Shown here piece by piece: positions 24,354 through 32,482 of a stretch of 43,278 nt of DNA. Position 1 is the stretch's first letter; each line of letters begins with the position of its first letter. The stretch is taken from positions 1 through 43,278 of the forward strand of contig JACQZM010000498.1 of NCBI GenBank assembly GCA_016213885.1. The letters run 5' to 3'. The stretch is from Candidatus Rifleibacteriota bacterium (GTDB lineage Bacteria > Muiribacteriota > UBA6191 > JACPRK01 > JACQZM01). The translations under genes were made by a program, and so were the position numbers. The notes beneath the pieces were generated by a model. The model ran no database searches and had not been told where the DNA came from. It worked only from the letters and a program-made list of their open reading frames with translations.

Positions 24354-25096
24354 AGCGCGATCACGTGCGAGAACCCATCCAGGTACGGGAGGCCATCGAC
24401 CAGGCGAGGATCGAGGGTGATGACGCCCTCGATCCCCTCGACGGCGGCGTGGATCGGCATCTCGTCCTCGTGCTGCCACGGGGTGGAGAGGACCCCGATG
24501 GGGCGGTAGCTGATTCGCTCCGGGAGGAGGTCCGGTCCGTCGGGTGCGTTCGGCGTCGGTCTCTCCACCATCGGCGGTGGAACAGGCGCGGCACACGCCG
24601 GACCGCCGGTCCCGCTCAGCCTCTGCTGGAGAGCCGTGGCAGCCATGTCTCGCTGTTCCTGGCTGACCTCTCCTCTCACCCGGCCTTCGATATCGTATCG
24701 GGGTCCTCCAGCCACCAGCGCTTCCTGATACCGTCTCGTGCGTGAGACGGCCTCCAGGGCTTCTCTGATCAGCTTCCGGGAGAACTCGGGATGCAGCTGG
24801 AAGAGCACCTCATGAAGACCGGTAGCCCAGGGGCGGACCTTGTCCGGACCATCGGGAATCAGCTCCGGATGGGCCGCTGCCAGGGCCCGGAGAACCGGGG
24901 CGATCTTGTCCCAGCTCCTCCTGTGCTTCGTGGTCTCCTCGAAGATCCAGTCTATGCATGGAGGAGAGGGTGGCTCCGTGGCCGAGGGCGCCGGCGTTTC
25001 CACGCTGGGCGTCTTCGACCGGCGCTTCGGAGGAGCCTTCTTCGGCCGGGTCTTCGGTTCGGGAGCGTCTTTCTTCCTGGAGATCCTGGTAGCCAT
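24005..25096 (-). CDS. trmO: ProQ/FinO RNA-binding domain fused to TrmO tRNA methyltransferase
   Basis: A 363-residue fusion. Residues 1-45 are a Lys/Pro-rich basic tail. Residues about 60-160 match the ProQ/FinO RNA chaperone fold: VLRALAAAHPELIP, RPWATGLHEVL, then RRYQEALVAGGPRYDIEGRV, GEVSQEQRDMAATAL. After a Pro-rich linker, 195-325 is TrmO (TsaA/UPF0066), the SAM-dependent enzyme that N6-methylates t6A37 in tRNA reading ACY codons: RPIGVLSTPW, DGFSHVIALYDF, GIFATRLPCRPNPIGVSVLE and DMLNGTPVLDIKPYIPEFDS. No frame break occurs between the parts. The ATG is preceded by GAAAGG. I know of no described ProQ-TrmO protein; ProQ may deliver structured RNA to the enzyme. Confidence 0.85.
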   Translation of the reverse strand: MATRISRKKDAPEPKTRPKKAPPKRRSKTPSVETPAPSATEPPSPPCIDWIFEETTKHRRSWDKIAPVLRALAAAHPELIPDGPDKVRPWATGLHEVLFQLHPEFSRKLIREALEAVSRTRRYQEALVAGGPRYDIEGRVRGEVSQEQRDMAATALQQRLSGTGGPACAAPVPPPMVERPTPNAPDGPDLLPERISYRPIGVLSTPWQHEDEMPIHAAVEGIEGVITLDPRLVDGLPYLDGFSHVIALYDFDRVREFRLRVKPPLDDRERGIFATRLPCRPNPIGVSVLELVRIDPPRIHVKNVDMLNGTPVLDIKPYIPEFDSWPASRIGWYSRRAKDAMSVRSDSQLSPENSSGDVGDDEP

Positions 25097-25237
25097 GGCC
25101 TTTCAGTGTATCAGGTCGGGAGTCCGATCTCCACGACCGGATCTCCCACATCGCCTGCCCGACGGCAGCAAGACCGTCGACGAAAGCGACGTGCCCTGGC
25201 CGCCGCGATCCTCCACTGGCTCCGCGATGCTCGACCA

Positions 25238-25392
25238 GCGATCAGGCGTCGGCCTGGATCCATGGTCTCGATGGGAGTGGAGGGGAGCCGGATCGAGGTC
25301 GCGCTCGGGGAGAGAGGAGGAAGAGGAGGGGATCCGGATCGAGGTCGCGCTCGGGGGCGCGACTCGGACCCGGCGAGGCACCGGGTCTTGCC
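25238..25392 (+). repeat. Dispersed intergenic repeat, copy E
   Basis: A plus-orientation copy with a diverged 5' half (GATCAGGCGTCGGCCTGGAT) and two GAGGTCGCGCTCGGGG units, the second forming hairpin 1. Hairpin 2 has arms GACCCGGCG (25368-25376) and CACCGGGTC (25380-25388). One arm base differs, giving C-A on the plus strand but a G-U-type pair if transcribed on the minus strand, the direction of both flanking genes. It ends 12 bases before the stop of the kinase gene. Confidence 0.87.
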
Positions 25393-25403
25393 GGTGCAGC
25401 TGT

Positions 25404-26936
25404 CTAGAATCGCCTGGCCAGCTTGGCCAGCAGCTTCGCCGCGGCCTCGCGCACCTCGTTGTTCTTGTCGTGCAGAAGCGGGATCAGCTTGTCGTAGATC
25501 TTCACCGTTCCAACATCGCCCAGCGCATGAACCGCCTGGAGCCTCACCTGGTAGTCGCCGGCCTTCAGCGCGTCCACCAGGAGCGCCACCTCCTCCGGGG
25601 GCATGTCCGGCAGCGGCCTGGTGGTCAGTCGGTCCAGCTCCTCCCGCTCCTTGGTCTTGAACCGCTCGGGCTTGTAGGTGACCAGCCGCCTGTCCACGAT
25701 GAACCGCAGGGCGAACCCGTACTCCATCGCGGGGTTCAGACCGTCCACCACGACCCGGTGGTCCGTGGTCGGTTCCGCCGACACGAGCTTGAGCTGCGAG
25801 AGCTCCTCGCCGTGACCGTAGGCCACCTCCGACGGGACCGGCACGTTGGTGCGGAACGCGATCGTCGCCGTGGAGAACGTGGTCTCCACCTTGCGCCCGG
25901 AGAGGATCAGCTCCAGCGGCCTGGACCGGCTGCCGAACAGGAGCCCCAGAAGCGAGACGAGAAGCAGCGCGTTCACCGCCAGCGATGCCCGGAACAGGTG
26001 CGACCGCCTGGTCCTGCCGCTCTCCTCCGACCCGGCCTGACCGGTGGCCTCGCTCGTCGCCTTCGGCTCCTTGCCGTCGAGCCCCCGGGGCTTCAGCTCC
26101 ACCGTCACGTCCCGGGACTCCGACACGGCGGTCAGATCGGCGACCAGCTGGGTCGAGCTCTGGTAGCGGTCTTTCTTGTCCCGCTGGGTGCACTTGAGGA
26201 TGATCTTCTCGAGCTGCGGGCTGATCGTGGGGTTGTACCGGCTGGGCACCGGGATCCGCTCCGTGAGCCGGCGTGCCGCGGCGGAGTAGCTGTTGTCACC
26301 CTCGAACGGCACCTTCCCGGTGGTCATCTTGTACATCACGATGCCCATCTGGTAGATGTCGGATCGCTGGTCCACCTCGTGGGCCTGGAGCTGCTCCGGG
26401 GACATGTAGAGCGGCGTCCCCATCAGCGTTCCCACGGCTGTCAGGGTCGTCTCGTCCACCACCTTGGCGATCCCGAAATCCATCAGGATCGACACGCCCT
26501 CCTCGGTGACGTAGATGTTCCCCGGCTTGATGTCGCGGTGATAGATCCGGCGGGAGTGGATGTACTCCAGAGCCCTGGCCACGTCCAGTGAGATCTGGAC
26601 CGATTCCTCGGCGTTGACCGACGACTTCTCGATCTCGTAGCGCTCGTGGATCAGCTCCTTCAGGGTCTTCCCGCGAAGGTACTCCATCACGTAGTAGTTG
26701 ATCTTCCCCTCGGTGCCGATGTCGTAGATCTTGATCACGTTGGGGTGGTCGAGCTGGGAGATGGCCCTGGTCTCATGGCGGAACCGGGCCAGCAGGTTCT
26801 GGTCGAAGTCCTCCGGCAGGACCTTGATCGCCACCTCTTTCTTGGTGCGCTCGTCGTAGGCCTTCCACACCTTGGCCGACCCGCCGGCGCCCAGGAACTC
26901 CGTGATCCGGTACTTCCAGATGGTCTTTCCGATCAC
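25404..26936 (-). CDS. Membrane Ser/Thr protein kinase with Fn3-like and HEAT-like tail
   Basis: A 510-residue Hanks-type kinase. The catalytic domain (10-270) is intact: GAGGSAKVW, VAIKVL (K38), YHRDIKPGN (D135), MDFGIAK (D153) and GTPLYMSPEQL. A membrane helix (314-335, FRASLAVNALLLVSLLGLL) is followed by an extracytoplasmic beta-rich segment (TIAFRTNVPVPSEVAYG...VVVDGLNPAMEYGF) with the look of an Fn3 domain, and a HEAT-like end (DYQVRLQAVHALGDVG, NNEVREAAAKLLAKLA). The GTG start is 10 bases after the stop of the ABC permease gene, so the two are probably co-transcribed. A receptor kinase that senses an envelope ligand is the natural reading; the signal is unknown. Confidence 0.93.
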   Translation of the reverse strand: MIGKTIWKYRITEFLGAGGSAKVWKAYDERTKKEVAIKVLPEDFDQNLLARFRHETRAISQLDHPNVIKIYDIGTEGKINYYVMEYLRGKTLKELIHERYEIEKSSVNAEESVQISLDVARALEYIHSRRIYHRDIKPGNIYVTEEGVSILMDFGIAKVVDETTLTAVGTLMGTPLYMSPEQLQAHEVDQRSDIYQMGIVMYKMTTGKVPFEGDNSYSAAARRLTERIPVPSRYNPTISPQLEKIILKCTQRDKKDRYQSSTQLVADLTAVSESRDVTVELKPRGLDGKEPKATSEATGQAGSEESGRTRRSHLFRASLAVNALLLVSLLGLLFGSRSRPLELILSGRKVETTFSTATIAFRTNVPVPSEVAYGHGEELSQLKLVSAEPTTDHRVVVDGLNPAMEYGFALRFIVDRRLVTYKPERFKTKEREELDRLTTRPLPDMPPEEVALLVDALKAGDYQVRLQAVHALGDVGTVKIYDKLIPLLHDKNNEVREAAAKLLAKLARRF

Positions 26937-26946
26937 TTGCCCGGAT

Positions 26947-27930
26947 TCACCCCTTGATGCCGGTCCCGGCGATCCCTTCGATGAACTGCCTCTGGGCCAC
27001 GAAGTACATCAGGACCAGGGGGAGGATGCTGATCGTCGAGGCGGCCATGAGGAGCTCCCAGCGGGTGCCGGCCTCGTTCGTGAAGGAGGCCAGCCCCACC
27101 TGCACGGTGAAGAGCTCGGGCCGGTCCACCACGACCAGCGGCCAGATCAGGGCGTTCCACGTGGACAGGAACGAGAAGATGGCCAGCGTCACCAGCGGCG
27201 GCACCGAGAGCGGGACCAGGATCCTGTACAGGAAACCGAGCCGGCTGCAGCCGTCGATCAGCGCCGCCTCCCAGAGGTCCCGGGGGAGGGTGAGGAAGAA
27301 CTGTCTCAAGAGGAAGATCCCGAACACCCCCGCTGTCCACGGGACGATGAGCGCCCAGTACGAGTTGTACCAGCCCAGCTCCTTGACGATCAGAAAGTCC
27401 GGCACCAGCAGCACCTGCTGCGGCACCATCATGAGGGCCAGCATCAGGGCGAAGAGAGCGTTCTTGGCCGGGAAGTTCATGAAGGCGAAGGCGTACGCGG
27501 CGAGAAGGCTCGTGACCAGGTTTCCCAGGGTCGTGGCGGCGGAGACGAGGAAGCTGTTCGCGAGATACTCCGTGAACGTCACTCCCTTGCCGCGGGACCA
27601 GGCCGAAGCGTAGTTCTGCCAGTGGAACCGCCGGGTGATCACGTCAGCCTGCTGCGCGACCTCTTCCTTGCCGTACATGGCGCCGGCCACGTGCCTCACC
27701 CTGAGCCCCCCGGACTGCCGGCCCAGCACCTGGACCTCGATCTCTTTCACCGTGTCGTACGAGGTCTTCAGCTTCAGGTAGGTTCTCTGGCGGGGGAGCA
27801 CCACCTCCGGGTGGAGGATCTCCTTGGGGTCTTTGAGGCTGGTCAGGACCATCCACGCGAACGGGAAGCACATGAACACGGCTCCCGCGATCAGCACCAG
27901 GTGGATCGTTAGTCGCTGGACGAAGGTCAT
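26947..27930 (-). CDS. Carbohydrate-type ABC transporter permease (MalG-like), orphan
   Basis: A 327-residue inner-membrane permease of the CUT1/MalG group. The EAA loop that docks to the ATPase is present (EAALIDGCSRLGFLYRILVPLSVP). Membrane segments include IAGAVFMCFPFAWMVLTSL, ANSFLVSAATTLGNLVTSLL, FALMLALMMVPQQVLLV and LMAASTISILPLVLMYFVA. Between helix 1 and helix 2 there is an unusually long hydrophilic insertion (about 35-105, KLKTSYDTVKEIEVQVLGRQ). GGAGG precedes the ATG. No MalF-type partner, binding protein or ATPase gene is next to it; the downstream partner is a Ser/Thr kinase gene. Confidence 0.9.
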   Translation of the reverse strand: MTFVQRLTIHLVLIAGAVFMCFPFAWMVLTSLKDPKEILHPEVVLPRQRTYLKLKTSYDTVKEIEVQVLGRQSGGLRVRHVAGAMYGKEEVAQQADVITRRFHWQNYASAWSRGKGVTFTEYLANSFLVSAATTLGNLVTSLLAAYAFAFMNFPAKNALFALMLALMMVPQQVLLVPDFLIVKELGWYNSYWALIVPWTAGVFGIFLLRQFFLTLPRDLWEAALIDGCSRLGFLYRILVPLSVPPLVTLAIFSFLSTWNALIWPLVVVDRPELFTVQVGLASFTNEAGTRWELLMAASTISILPLVLMYFVAQRQFIEGIAGTGIKG

Positions 27931-27982
27931 GACGTGCCTCCATCCTACTCAACCGGAGTCGCCCGGGCAAGCAGGTTGACCC

Positions 27983-28106
27983 CAAGACCCGGCGCCTCGC
28001 CGGGTCCGAGTCGCGCCCCCGAGCGCGACCCCAATCCGGATCCCCTCCTCTTCCCTTCCACCGAGCGCGACCTCCGACCTGATCCGCTCCTCTTCCCCTC
28101 CTCCCC
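27983..28106 (-). repeat. Dispersed intergenic repeat, copy F
   Basis: The minus-orientation double-hairpin module, well conserved, followed by two pyrimidine-rich CCCCTCCTCTTCCC units, each linked to a CGAGCGCGACC unit. It lies upstream of the ABC permease start and beyond the efp terminator. The end carrying CCAGGATCCCCCACC is absent. Confidence 0.87.
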
Positions 28107-28205
28107 CCTTCCGTGCCTCTCGATCCATCCGAAGGGTGATCCCGGGCCTGAATCGCGAGACAGGCAAAGCTCCCGGCCCGCCCTGCTCCATCGACCGGTC
28201 CGGAC

Positions 28206-28245
28206 AAACAAAAACCCCCGCCGGCGCGGCCGCGAAGACGGGGGA
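28206..28245 (-). terminator. Intrinsic terminator of efp
   Basis: Read on the minus strand, CCCCCG and CGGGGG pair around a GC-rich inner region containing GCGGCCGC, and the stem runs straight into TTTTTGTTTG. It begins about 20 bases past the efp stop codon and should end efp transcription before repeat copy F and the permease gene. Confidence 0.85.
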
Positions 28246-28263
28246 CTCTGGGGACGACCGGGT

Positions 28264-28830
28264 CTACTTGGCTCTCTCCACGTACTCGTTGGTCCGGGTG
28301 TCGACCTTGATCTTGTCGCCGATGTTGATGAACGGAGGCACCTTGACCTGGAGGCCCGTGGAGAGGGTGGCGGGCTTGTAGCTGGAGGATGCGGTGGCGC
28401 CCTTGACCTGGGGCTGCGTGTCGGTCACCTCGAGCGTCACGAACATCGGCCCTTCCACGCCGATCGCGATCCCCTCGTGGATCTGGACGGTGCACTCGTC
28501 CTCTTCCTTGATGTAGAACTTGACGTCGCCGATGAGCTCCTCGGAGACGACGAACTGCTCGTAGCTCGTGTTGTCCATGAAGTGGTAGCCGTCCGCGTCC
28601 TTGTACAGGTAGTTCATCTTCTGCTCGGTGACCTCGGCGCGGGTCAACTGGTCGGACATGCGGAACGTCTTCTTGAGAACCTGGCCGGTCTTCAGGCTCT
28701 TCATCGTCGTCTCGACCATGGCCCGCCAGTTCCCCGGGGCGATGTGCTTGAAGTCCGTGACCACGAACAGCTGGCCGTCGATCTCCAGCTTGATCCCCTT
28801 GCGGATCTCGTTTGGACCGATGATGCTCAT
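28264..28830 (-). CDS. efp: Translation elongation factor P
   Basis: EF-P enters the ribosomal E site and relieves stalling at polyproline stretches. All three beta-barrel domains are present over 188 residues (SIIGPNEIRKGIKLEIDG, GDVKFYIKEEDECTVQ, the C-terminal signature region LSTGLQVKVPPFINIGDKIKVDTRTNEYVER). The domain I tip loop reads APGNWRAMV. E. coli has PGKGQA with Lys34 and other groups have Arg; here the equivalent residue is Asn, with Trp next. So the classical lysine or arginine modification systems cannot act at that position. GGAGG is 11 bases before the ATG. It has its own promoter and terminator, a monocistronic unit. Confidence 0.98.
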   Translation of the reverse strand: MSIIGPNEIRKGIKLEIDGQLFVVTDFKHIAPGNWRAMVETTMKSLKTGQVLKKTFRMSDQLTRAEVTEQKMNYLYKDADGYHFMDNTSYEQFVVSEELIGDVKFYIKEEDECTVQIHEGIAIGVEGPMFVTLEVTDTQPQVKGATASSSYKPATLSTGLQVKVPPFINIGDKIKVDTRTNEYVERAK

Positions 28831-28881
28831 TGTCTGTGCATCCTCCGAGTTGTCATGTGCCGCGTCGCCGGCTGGGGGACC

Positions 28882-28911
28882 AATCTAGCTTCGCGAGAGC
28901 GTCTCCGTCAA
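28882..28911 (-). promoter_or_regulatory. Sigma70-type promoter of efp
   Basis: On the minus strand TTGACG (28911-28906) and TAGATT (28887-28882) are spaced by 18 bases. The expected start near 28875 gives a leader of about 45 bases before the efp ATG at 28830. Confidence 0.6.
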
Positions 28912-29290
28912 GGCTTTAGAGCCTGTCCGCGAACCGCTCGCATCGCGAGGCCGGGCGCGATGAAGACTGGCAAGGAAGAGGCGCGAGAGCACCGGAGGCA
29001 TACTCCGCTGGTAGCCCCCAGGCGGCATCGAAGTGAAGCTGGAGGTGGGGGCCGCGGCAGCGGCAGGTTCCGGTACAGGCTCTCGGGCCCGGCCGCATGG
29101 TAAGCTCTGTCAGGGCCCGACGGCCTCCGGGAAACCGAGACCGATTGACCCGTCCCGGGCCCGGTGTGTCAAAGGGCCACGTCTCCGGAGCGACGGATGG
29201 TCGGCGCCCGGACGGCGCCGGGAGCGGTTCCCCGCGGATCGGTCCACATGTCCGCACCCTGGCATCGGTCTTGATTGGAGATCGGGCATC
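28912..29290. other. Gap between efp and the sigma/FecR-like gene
   Basis: About 380 bases without a gene I can support. The plus-strand frame of the next gene is open from 29033, but its translation there is low-complexity and Arg/Gly-rich, unlike the conserved part after the ATG at 29291. No repeat copy, tRNA or clear promoter pair is visible. Confidence 0.4.
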
Positions 29291-30859
29291 ATGGAATCGC
29301 CTCACGAACCCCCCATCGAGAGCCCCGATCCGGCCACCCTCCCCAAGGGCTGGGACCGCACGGTCTACAACCTCTTCTACCGCGTCCTCGGCAACCGCAA
29401 GCTGGCCAAGCGGCTGACCCGGAAGCTGGCCGACGTCGGCCCTTGCGCGGCCAGGCCGATCACGCTCCAGGCCCGGGAGCTGGCCCGGATGGAGCTGCCG
29501 CCGGAGGAGTTCGATCGGACCCTGTTCGCCCGGGGCCGAGATATCCTCTCCCAGCCGCCGGACCCGGAGGATCTGCCGCGGCTGGGAGCCGGGTTCGACT
29601 CGACCATGCTGGAGAAGGAGCTCAAGGACGTGCTGCCCGCGGGCCACCGCGTGGTCATAGAGCTGCTGTTCGTGGACAGGCGCCCGCTCGCCGAGGTGTC
29701 GGAGCTGTTCGGCGTGCAACCGGACTTTCTGGTCACCTGCCTGGCCCAGCTGATCGACCTCCTGTCGAGCGTGACCGAGATCGTCCACGAGCCCGAGAAG
29801 CCCGAGTGGCCCAAGGGGCAGGGGTGGGCCGCGCCCCAGGATGCAGCGGCCCGCGAGGCGCCTCCTCGGCCCACGTGCCCCCATCCTCTGACCACGATAC
29901 GCAGCCGGATCCAGCGCTGGCTCGCCCGGGCCAGCCAGCCTTCGGCCACTCGTGACGCGGAGTCGGCCTGCCCGGCCTGCAGGGATGTCGTGAACCTGGT
30001 GGACGATGTCCTGGAGCTCTTCGCCCGGGATTCCCGGATCCTCTCGCTCTCCGACGATCGCATGATCAAGAGGGCCATGGAAGGGCCCCGGGTCAAGCTG
30101 CCGGAGACGCCGCCAGTCTATCCCGCCTCGGGCCCCCAGATGCCCGTGGACCATCCGAAGACCACCGCCGAAGAGGGCGTATCGCCGCCGCTTCCGACGC
30201 CGAACACCGCCGCGTGGAAGCTCACCGGCGCCGTGATCGCCGTGGTCATCTTCTACGCTGCCTACTCGGCGTTCTCCGTGCCGACCACCGGTGGGGACAC
30301 CGACCAGGCCGGGTTTCACAAGGGGCTGAAGGCGCTCAAGAAGGACTCCCTGGGCACCTACTCCGATCTCACCAGCCCGGCCCGGGAGCTCGTTTCCCAC
30401 ACGACGCTCACCGCCGGCCCCCGATCGCCGCTCTACCTGACCTACCACACCGGCATCCAGGTGGAGCTCTCGCCGTCGTCCTCGGCGACCGTGCAGGCGA
30501 ACCGGGTCCGGCTCAACCGGGGACGGCTCCGCCTCAAGACCCAGGACGGGGCCCAGGCCGGGTTCTTCATCACGGTGGGCGATCTGGTGGCGCGGATCAA
30601 GGAGGGCGAGGTGTTCGCCGCCATGACCGACGGCTCCCCGGTCCGGTTCTCCCTGAAGACCGGGATCCTGGACGTGAAGGACGCCAAGAACCGCCGGTAC
30701 CGGCTGGAACCGTCCAACGTGATGAAGGTAGCCTCCACCGGAAACGGCGCCTACACCGTCGAGGAGACCACGGCGGAGGATCTGGCGGACGCCCAGACCA
30801 AGGACCGGGAGGCCGCCACCACCGGTCCGACCCCCGACGGGCTGCCGAGCGCCCAGTGA
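29291..30859 (+). CDS. Sigma-like / transmembrane / FecR-like fusion protein
   Basis: A 522-residue single-pass protein I do not know as a family. Residues 24-50 (TVYNLFYRVLGNRKLAKRLT) resemble ECF sigma region 2. Residues 114-158 (LPAGHRVVIELLFVDRRPLA, EVSELFGVQPDFLVTCLAQL) resemble sigma region 4 with its helix-turn-helix. A possible metal site follows (C196-P-H198, C227-P-A-C230), then a membrane helix (309-328, WKLTGAVIAVVIFYAAYSAF). The outer part contains a FecR-type beta region (NRVRLNRGRLRLKTQ, TVGDLVARIKEGEVFAAMTD, LKTGILDVKDAKNRRYRLEP). In known systems the sigma factor and FecR-type anti-sigma are separate proteins; here both look joined. The DNA-binding parts are weak matches and may be vestigial. 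The ATG has GGAGAT nearby. Confidence 0.65.
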   Translation: MESPHEPPIESPDPATLPKGWDRTVYNLFYRVLGNRKLAKRLTRKLADVGPCAARPITLQARELARMELPPEEFDRTLFARGRDILSQPPDPEDLPRLGAGFDSTMLEKELKDVLPAGHRVVIELLFVDRRPLAEVSELFGVQPDFLVTCLAQLIDLLSSVTEIVHEPEKPEWPKGQGWAAPQDAAAREAPPRPTCPHPLTTIRSRIQRWLARASQPSATRDAESACPACRDVVNLVDDVLELFARDSRILSLSDDRMIKRAMEGPRVKLPETPPVYPASGPQMPVDHPKTTAEEGVSPPLPTPNTAAWKLTGAVIAVVIFYAAYSAFSVPTTGGDTDQAGFHKGLKALKKDSLGTYSDLTSPARELVSHTTLTAGPRSPLYLTYHTGIQVELSPSSSATVQANRVRLNRGRLRLKTQDGAQAGFFITVGDLVARIKEGEVFAAMTDGSPVRFSLKTGILDVKDAKNRRYRLEPSNVMKVASTGNGAYTVEETTAEDLADAQTKDREAATTGPTPDGLPSAQ

Positions 30860-31042
30860 GCCCGGAGGGCGAACCGGGGCGGAATGAGCGGAGCGAAGGG
30901 CCCCCCATGTGAAACGATCCCGCCCGGCGCGGCCGCGGAGCGTGCGACGCGGTGAGAGCGTCAAGATTGGGGCTGGACAACCGTCTTCGTCCAGTTCATT
31001 ATTTTGCCCCTGGTTGCCCATGTGCCAGGGAGGAGCTCTCCG

Positions 31043-32431
31043 TTGAGGCCGTCAATCGATCTCTCCAGTGCGTCTCGAAGGTCCCTGGTTCTGGTCCTGG
31101 TGCTGGCGGTGCTGGTGGTGCCATCGCTCGCCGGACCCAGCGCCGAAGAACTCCTGGGCGACGTGGCGGACGCGGCGGCCCAGCAGTGGATCCGTCAGCT
31201 CAGGCAGCAGTACCTCGAGGACTTCGGGGTTCCCCCGGGCCAGCCCGACCCGGCGAGCGATGGCAAGTGCGAACCGCCAGGCCCGCTACCCACGCTCCCG
31301 CTGCCGTCGCTGGAGCCGGTCCACGGCAACCGGGTGGAGCCGATCTACGGCATCCGTCCTCACGTGGAGCGACTCAAGCAAGACATCAGGCAGGCGAAGA
31401 ACCGCATCTACTGCGACCTCTACATCCTGGGCGGGCGGATCGGAGCCGAGGTCGCCGTGGAGCTGGTCCGTCGACACCGTGAGGGGCTCGACGTCCGGGT
31501 GATCATCGACCGGCACCTGGGCACCCTGAGGGTGCTCAGACAGGAGATCCGGGCGGTCAAGAAGATCTTCGACCACGCCAAGGTGCCTCTCAGGATCGCG
31601 GCTCTGCGCAACGGCGGGACCATCCTCCACCGGTACACCGAGGACCACAACAAGCTCGTGGTCATCGACGGTCGGATCACCTACACCGGTGGCACCAACG
31701 TGACCGATCACTTCTTCAAGTATTTCGACCTCCAGGTCCGGGTAGAGGGTCCGGTGGCGGCACTGGTGGAGCAGCAGTTCCTCTACGACTGGGAGCTGGC
31801 GGGCATGAGCTCGTTCTCCCAACCCCCGGATCTGATGAGCACCGCTTCGGGCCTCCTGGAGAACCAGTCCGCCGAGGGGTTGTCGACGATCCGGCTCGTC
31901 GGCACCGGCGTGGGGCGGCAGACCTTCTACGGCGCCCTGCTGAACGCCATCCGCTCGGCCCGGTCGAGCATCTCGGTCCAGGTGCACCAGCTGAACGAGG
32001 ACACGGTTCTCGACGAGCTCATCCGGGCGAAGAACCGCGGGGTGAACGTGCGGGCGCTCCTGGACCCGACCAACGTCGACAACCTGATCCCGCTGATCCA
32101 CTCCGGCCCGCGGGTCCTGTTCAACGCCCACGCCGTGGTGCGCCTGGGAGAGGCGTCGGTGCCGGTCCGGTTCGTGAGCCTGGACGACGGGTACGACGCC
32201 TACCACATGAAGCTGGGCGTGTTCGATCGCAAGGTCCTGCTGGTCGGCTCGGCCAACTGGGATTACCTCGGCCCTCACTCGGCCACGGAGACTGTCCTCG
32301 AGATCGCCGGCGGAGACTGCGTGCGGGAGGTGGCGGACCGGTTCGACACGGCCTGGGACAACCACTCGACGACGCCGGCCGTGGGCTACTTCAGCCGGCT
32401 GCTGAACTACTTGATGCGCCTCTACTACTGA
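31043..32431 (+). CDS. Secreted phospholipase D-family protein
   Basis: A 462-residue exported phosphodiesterase. The N-terminus is a signal sequence (RRSLVLVLVLAVLVVPSLAG). Both HKD half-sites are intact: H202-N-K204-L-V-V-I-D209 followed by TYTGGTN, and H388-M-K390-L-G-V-F-D395 followed by VLLVGSANW. PLD-like enzymes cut or transfer phosphodiester bonds in phospholipids or, in some subfamilies, nucleic acids; cardiolipin synthase-like transfer is also possible. I prefer the TTG at 31043 since GGGAGGAG lies seven bases upstream; GTG 31022 and TTG 31004 are open too but lengthen the signal sequence. It faces a convergent carboxypeptidase gene across repeat copy G. Confidence 0.9.
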   Translation: MRPSIDLSSASRRSLVLVLVLAVLVVPSLAGPSAEELLGDVADAAAQQWIRQLRQQYLEDFGVPPGQPDPASDGKCEPPGPLPTLPLPSLEPVHGNRVEPIYGIRPHVERLKQDIRQAKNRIYCDLYILGGRIGAEVAVELVRRHREGLDVRVIIDRHLGTLRVLRQEIRAVKKIFDHAKVPLRIAALRNGGTILHRYTEDHNKLVVIDGRITYTGGTNVTDHFFKYFDLQVRVEGPVAALVEQQFLYDWELAGMSSFSQPPDLMSTASGLLENQSAEGLSTIRLVGTGVGRQTFYGALLNAIRSARSSISVQVHQLNEDTVLDELIRAKNRGVNVRALLDPTNVDNLIPLIHSGPRVLFNAHAVVRLGEASVPVRFVSLDDGYDAYHMKLGVFDRKVLLVGSANWDYLGPHSATETVLEIAGGDCVREVADRFDTAWDNHSTTPAVGYFSRLLNYLMRLYY

Positions 32432-32482
32432 TCAGAGCTGGGGAGGCGTTCGACTCGGGTTCCTCGGGGCCCTCTCCACCTC

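Noticed and set aside
27983..28106. Repeat hairpins as ordinary intrinsic terminators
   Set aside because: The stems are not followed by U runs in either direction, and copies also lie upstream of genes where no gene end needs terminating; efp has a separate, typical terminator at 28206-28245.
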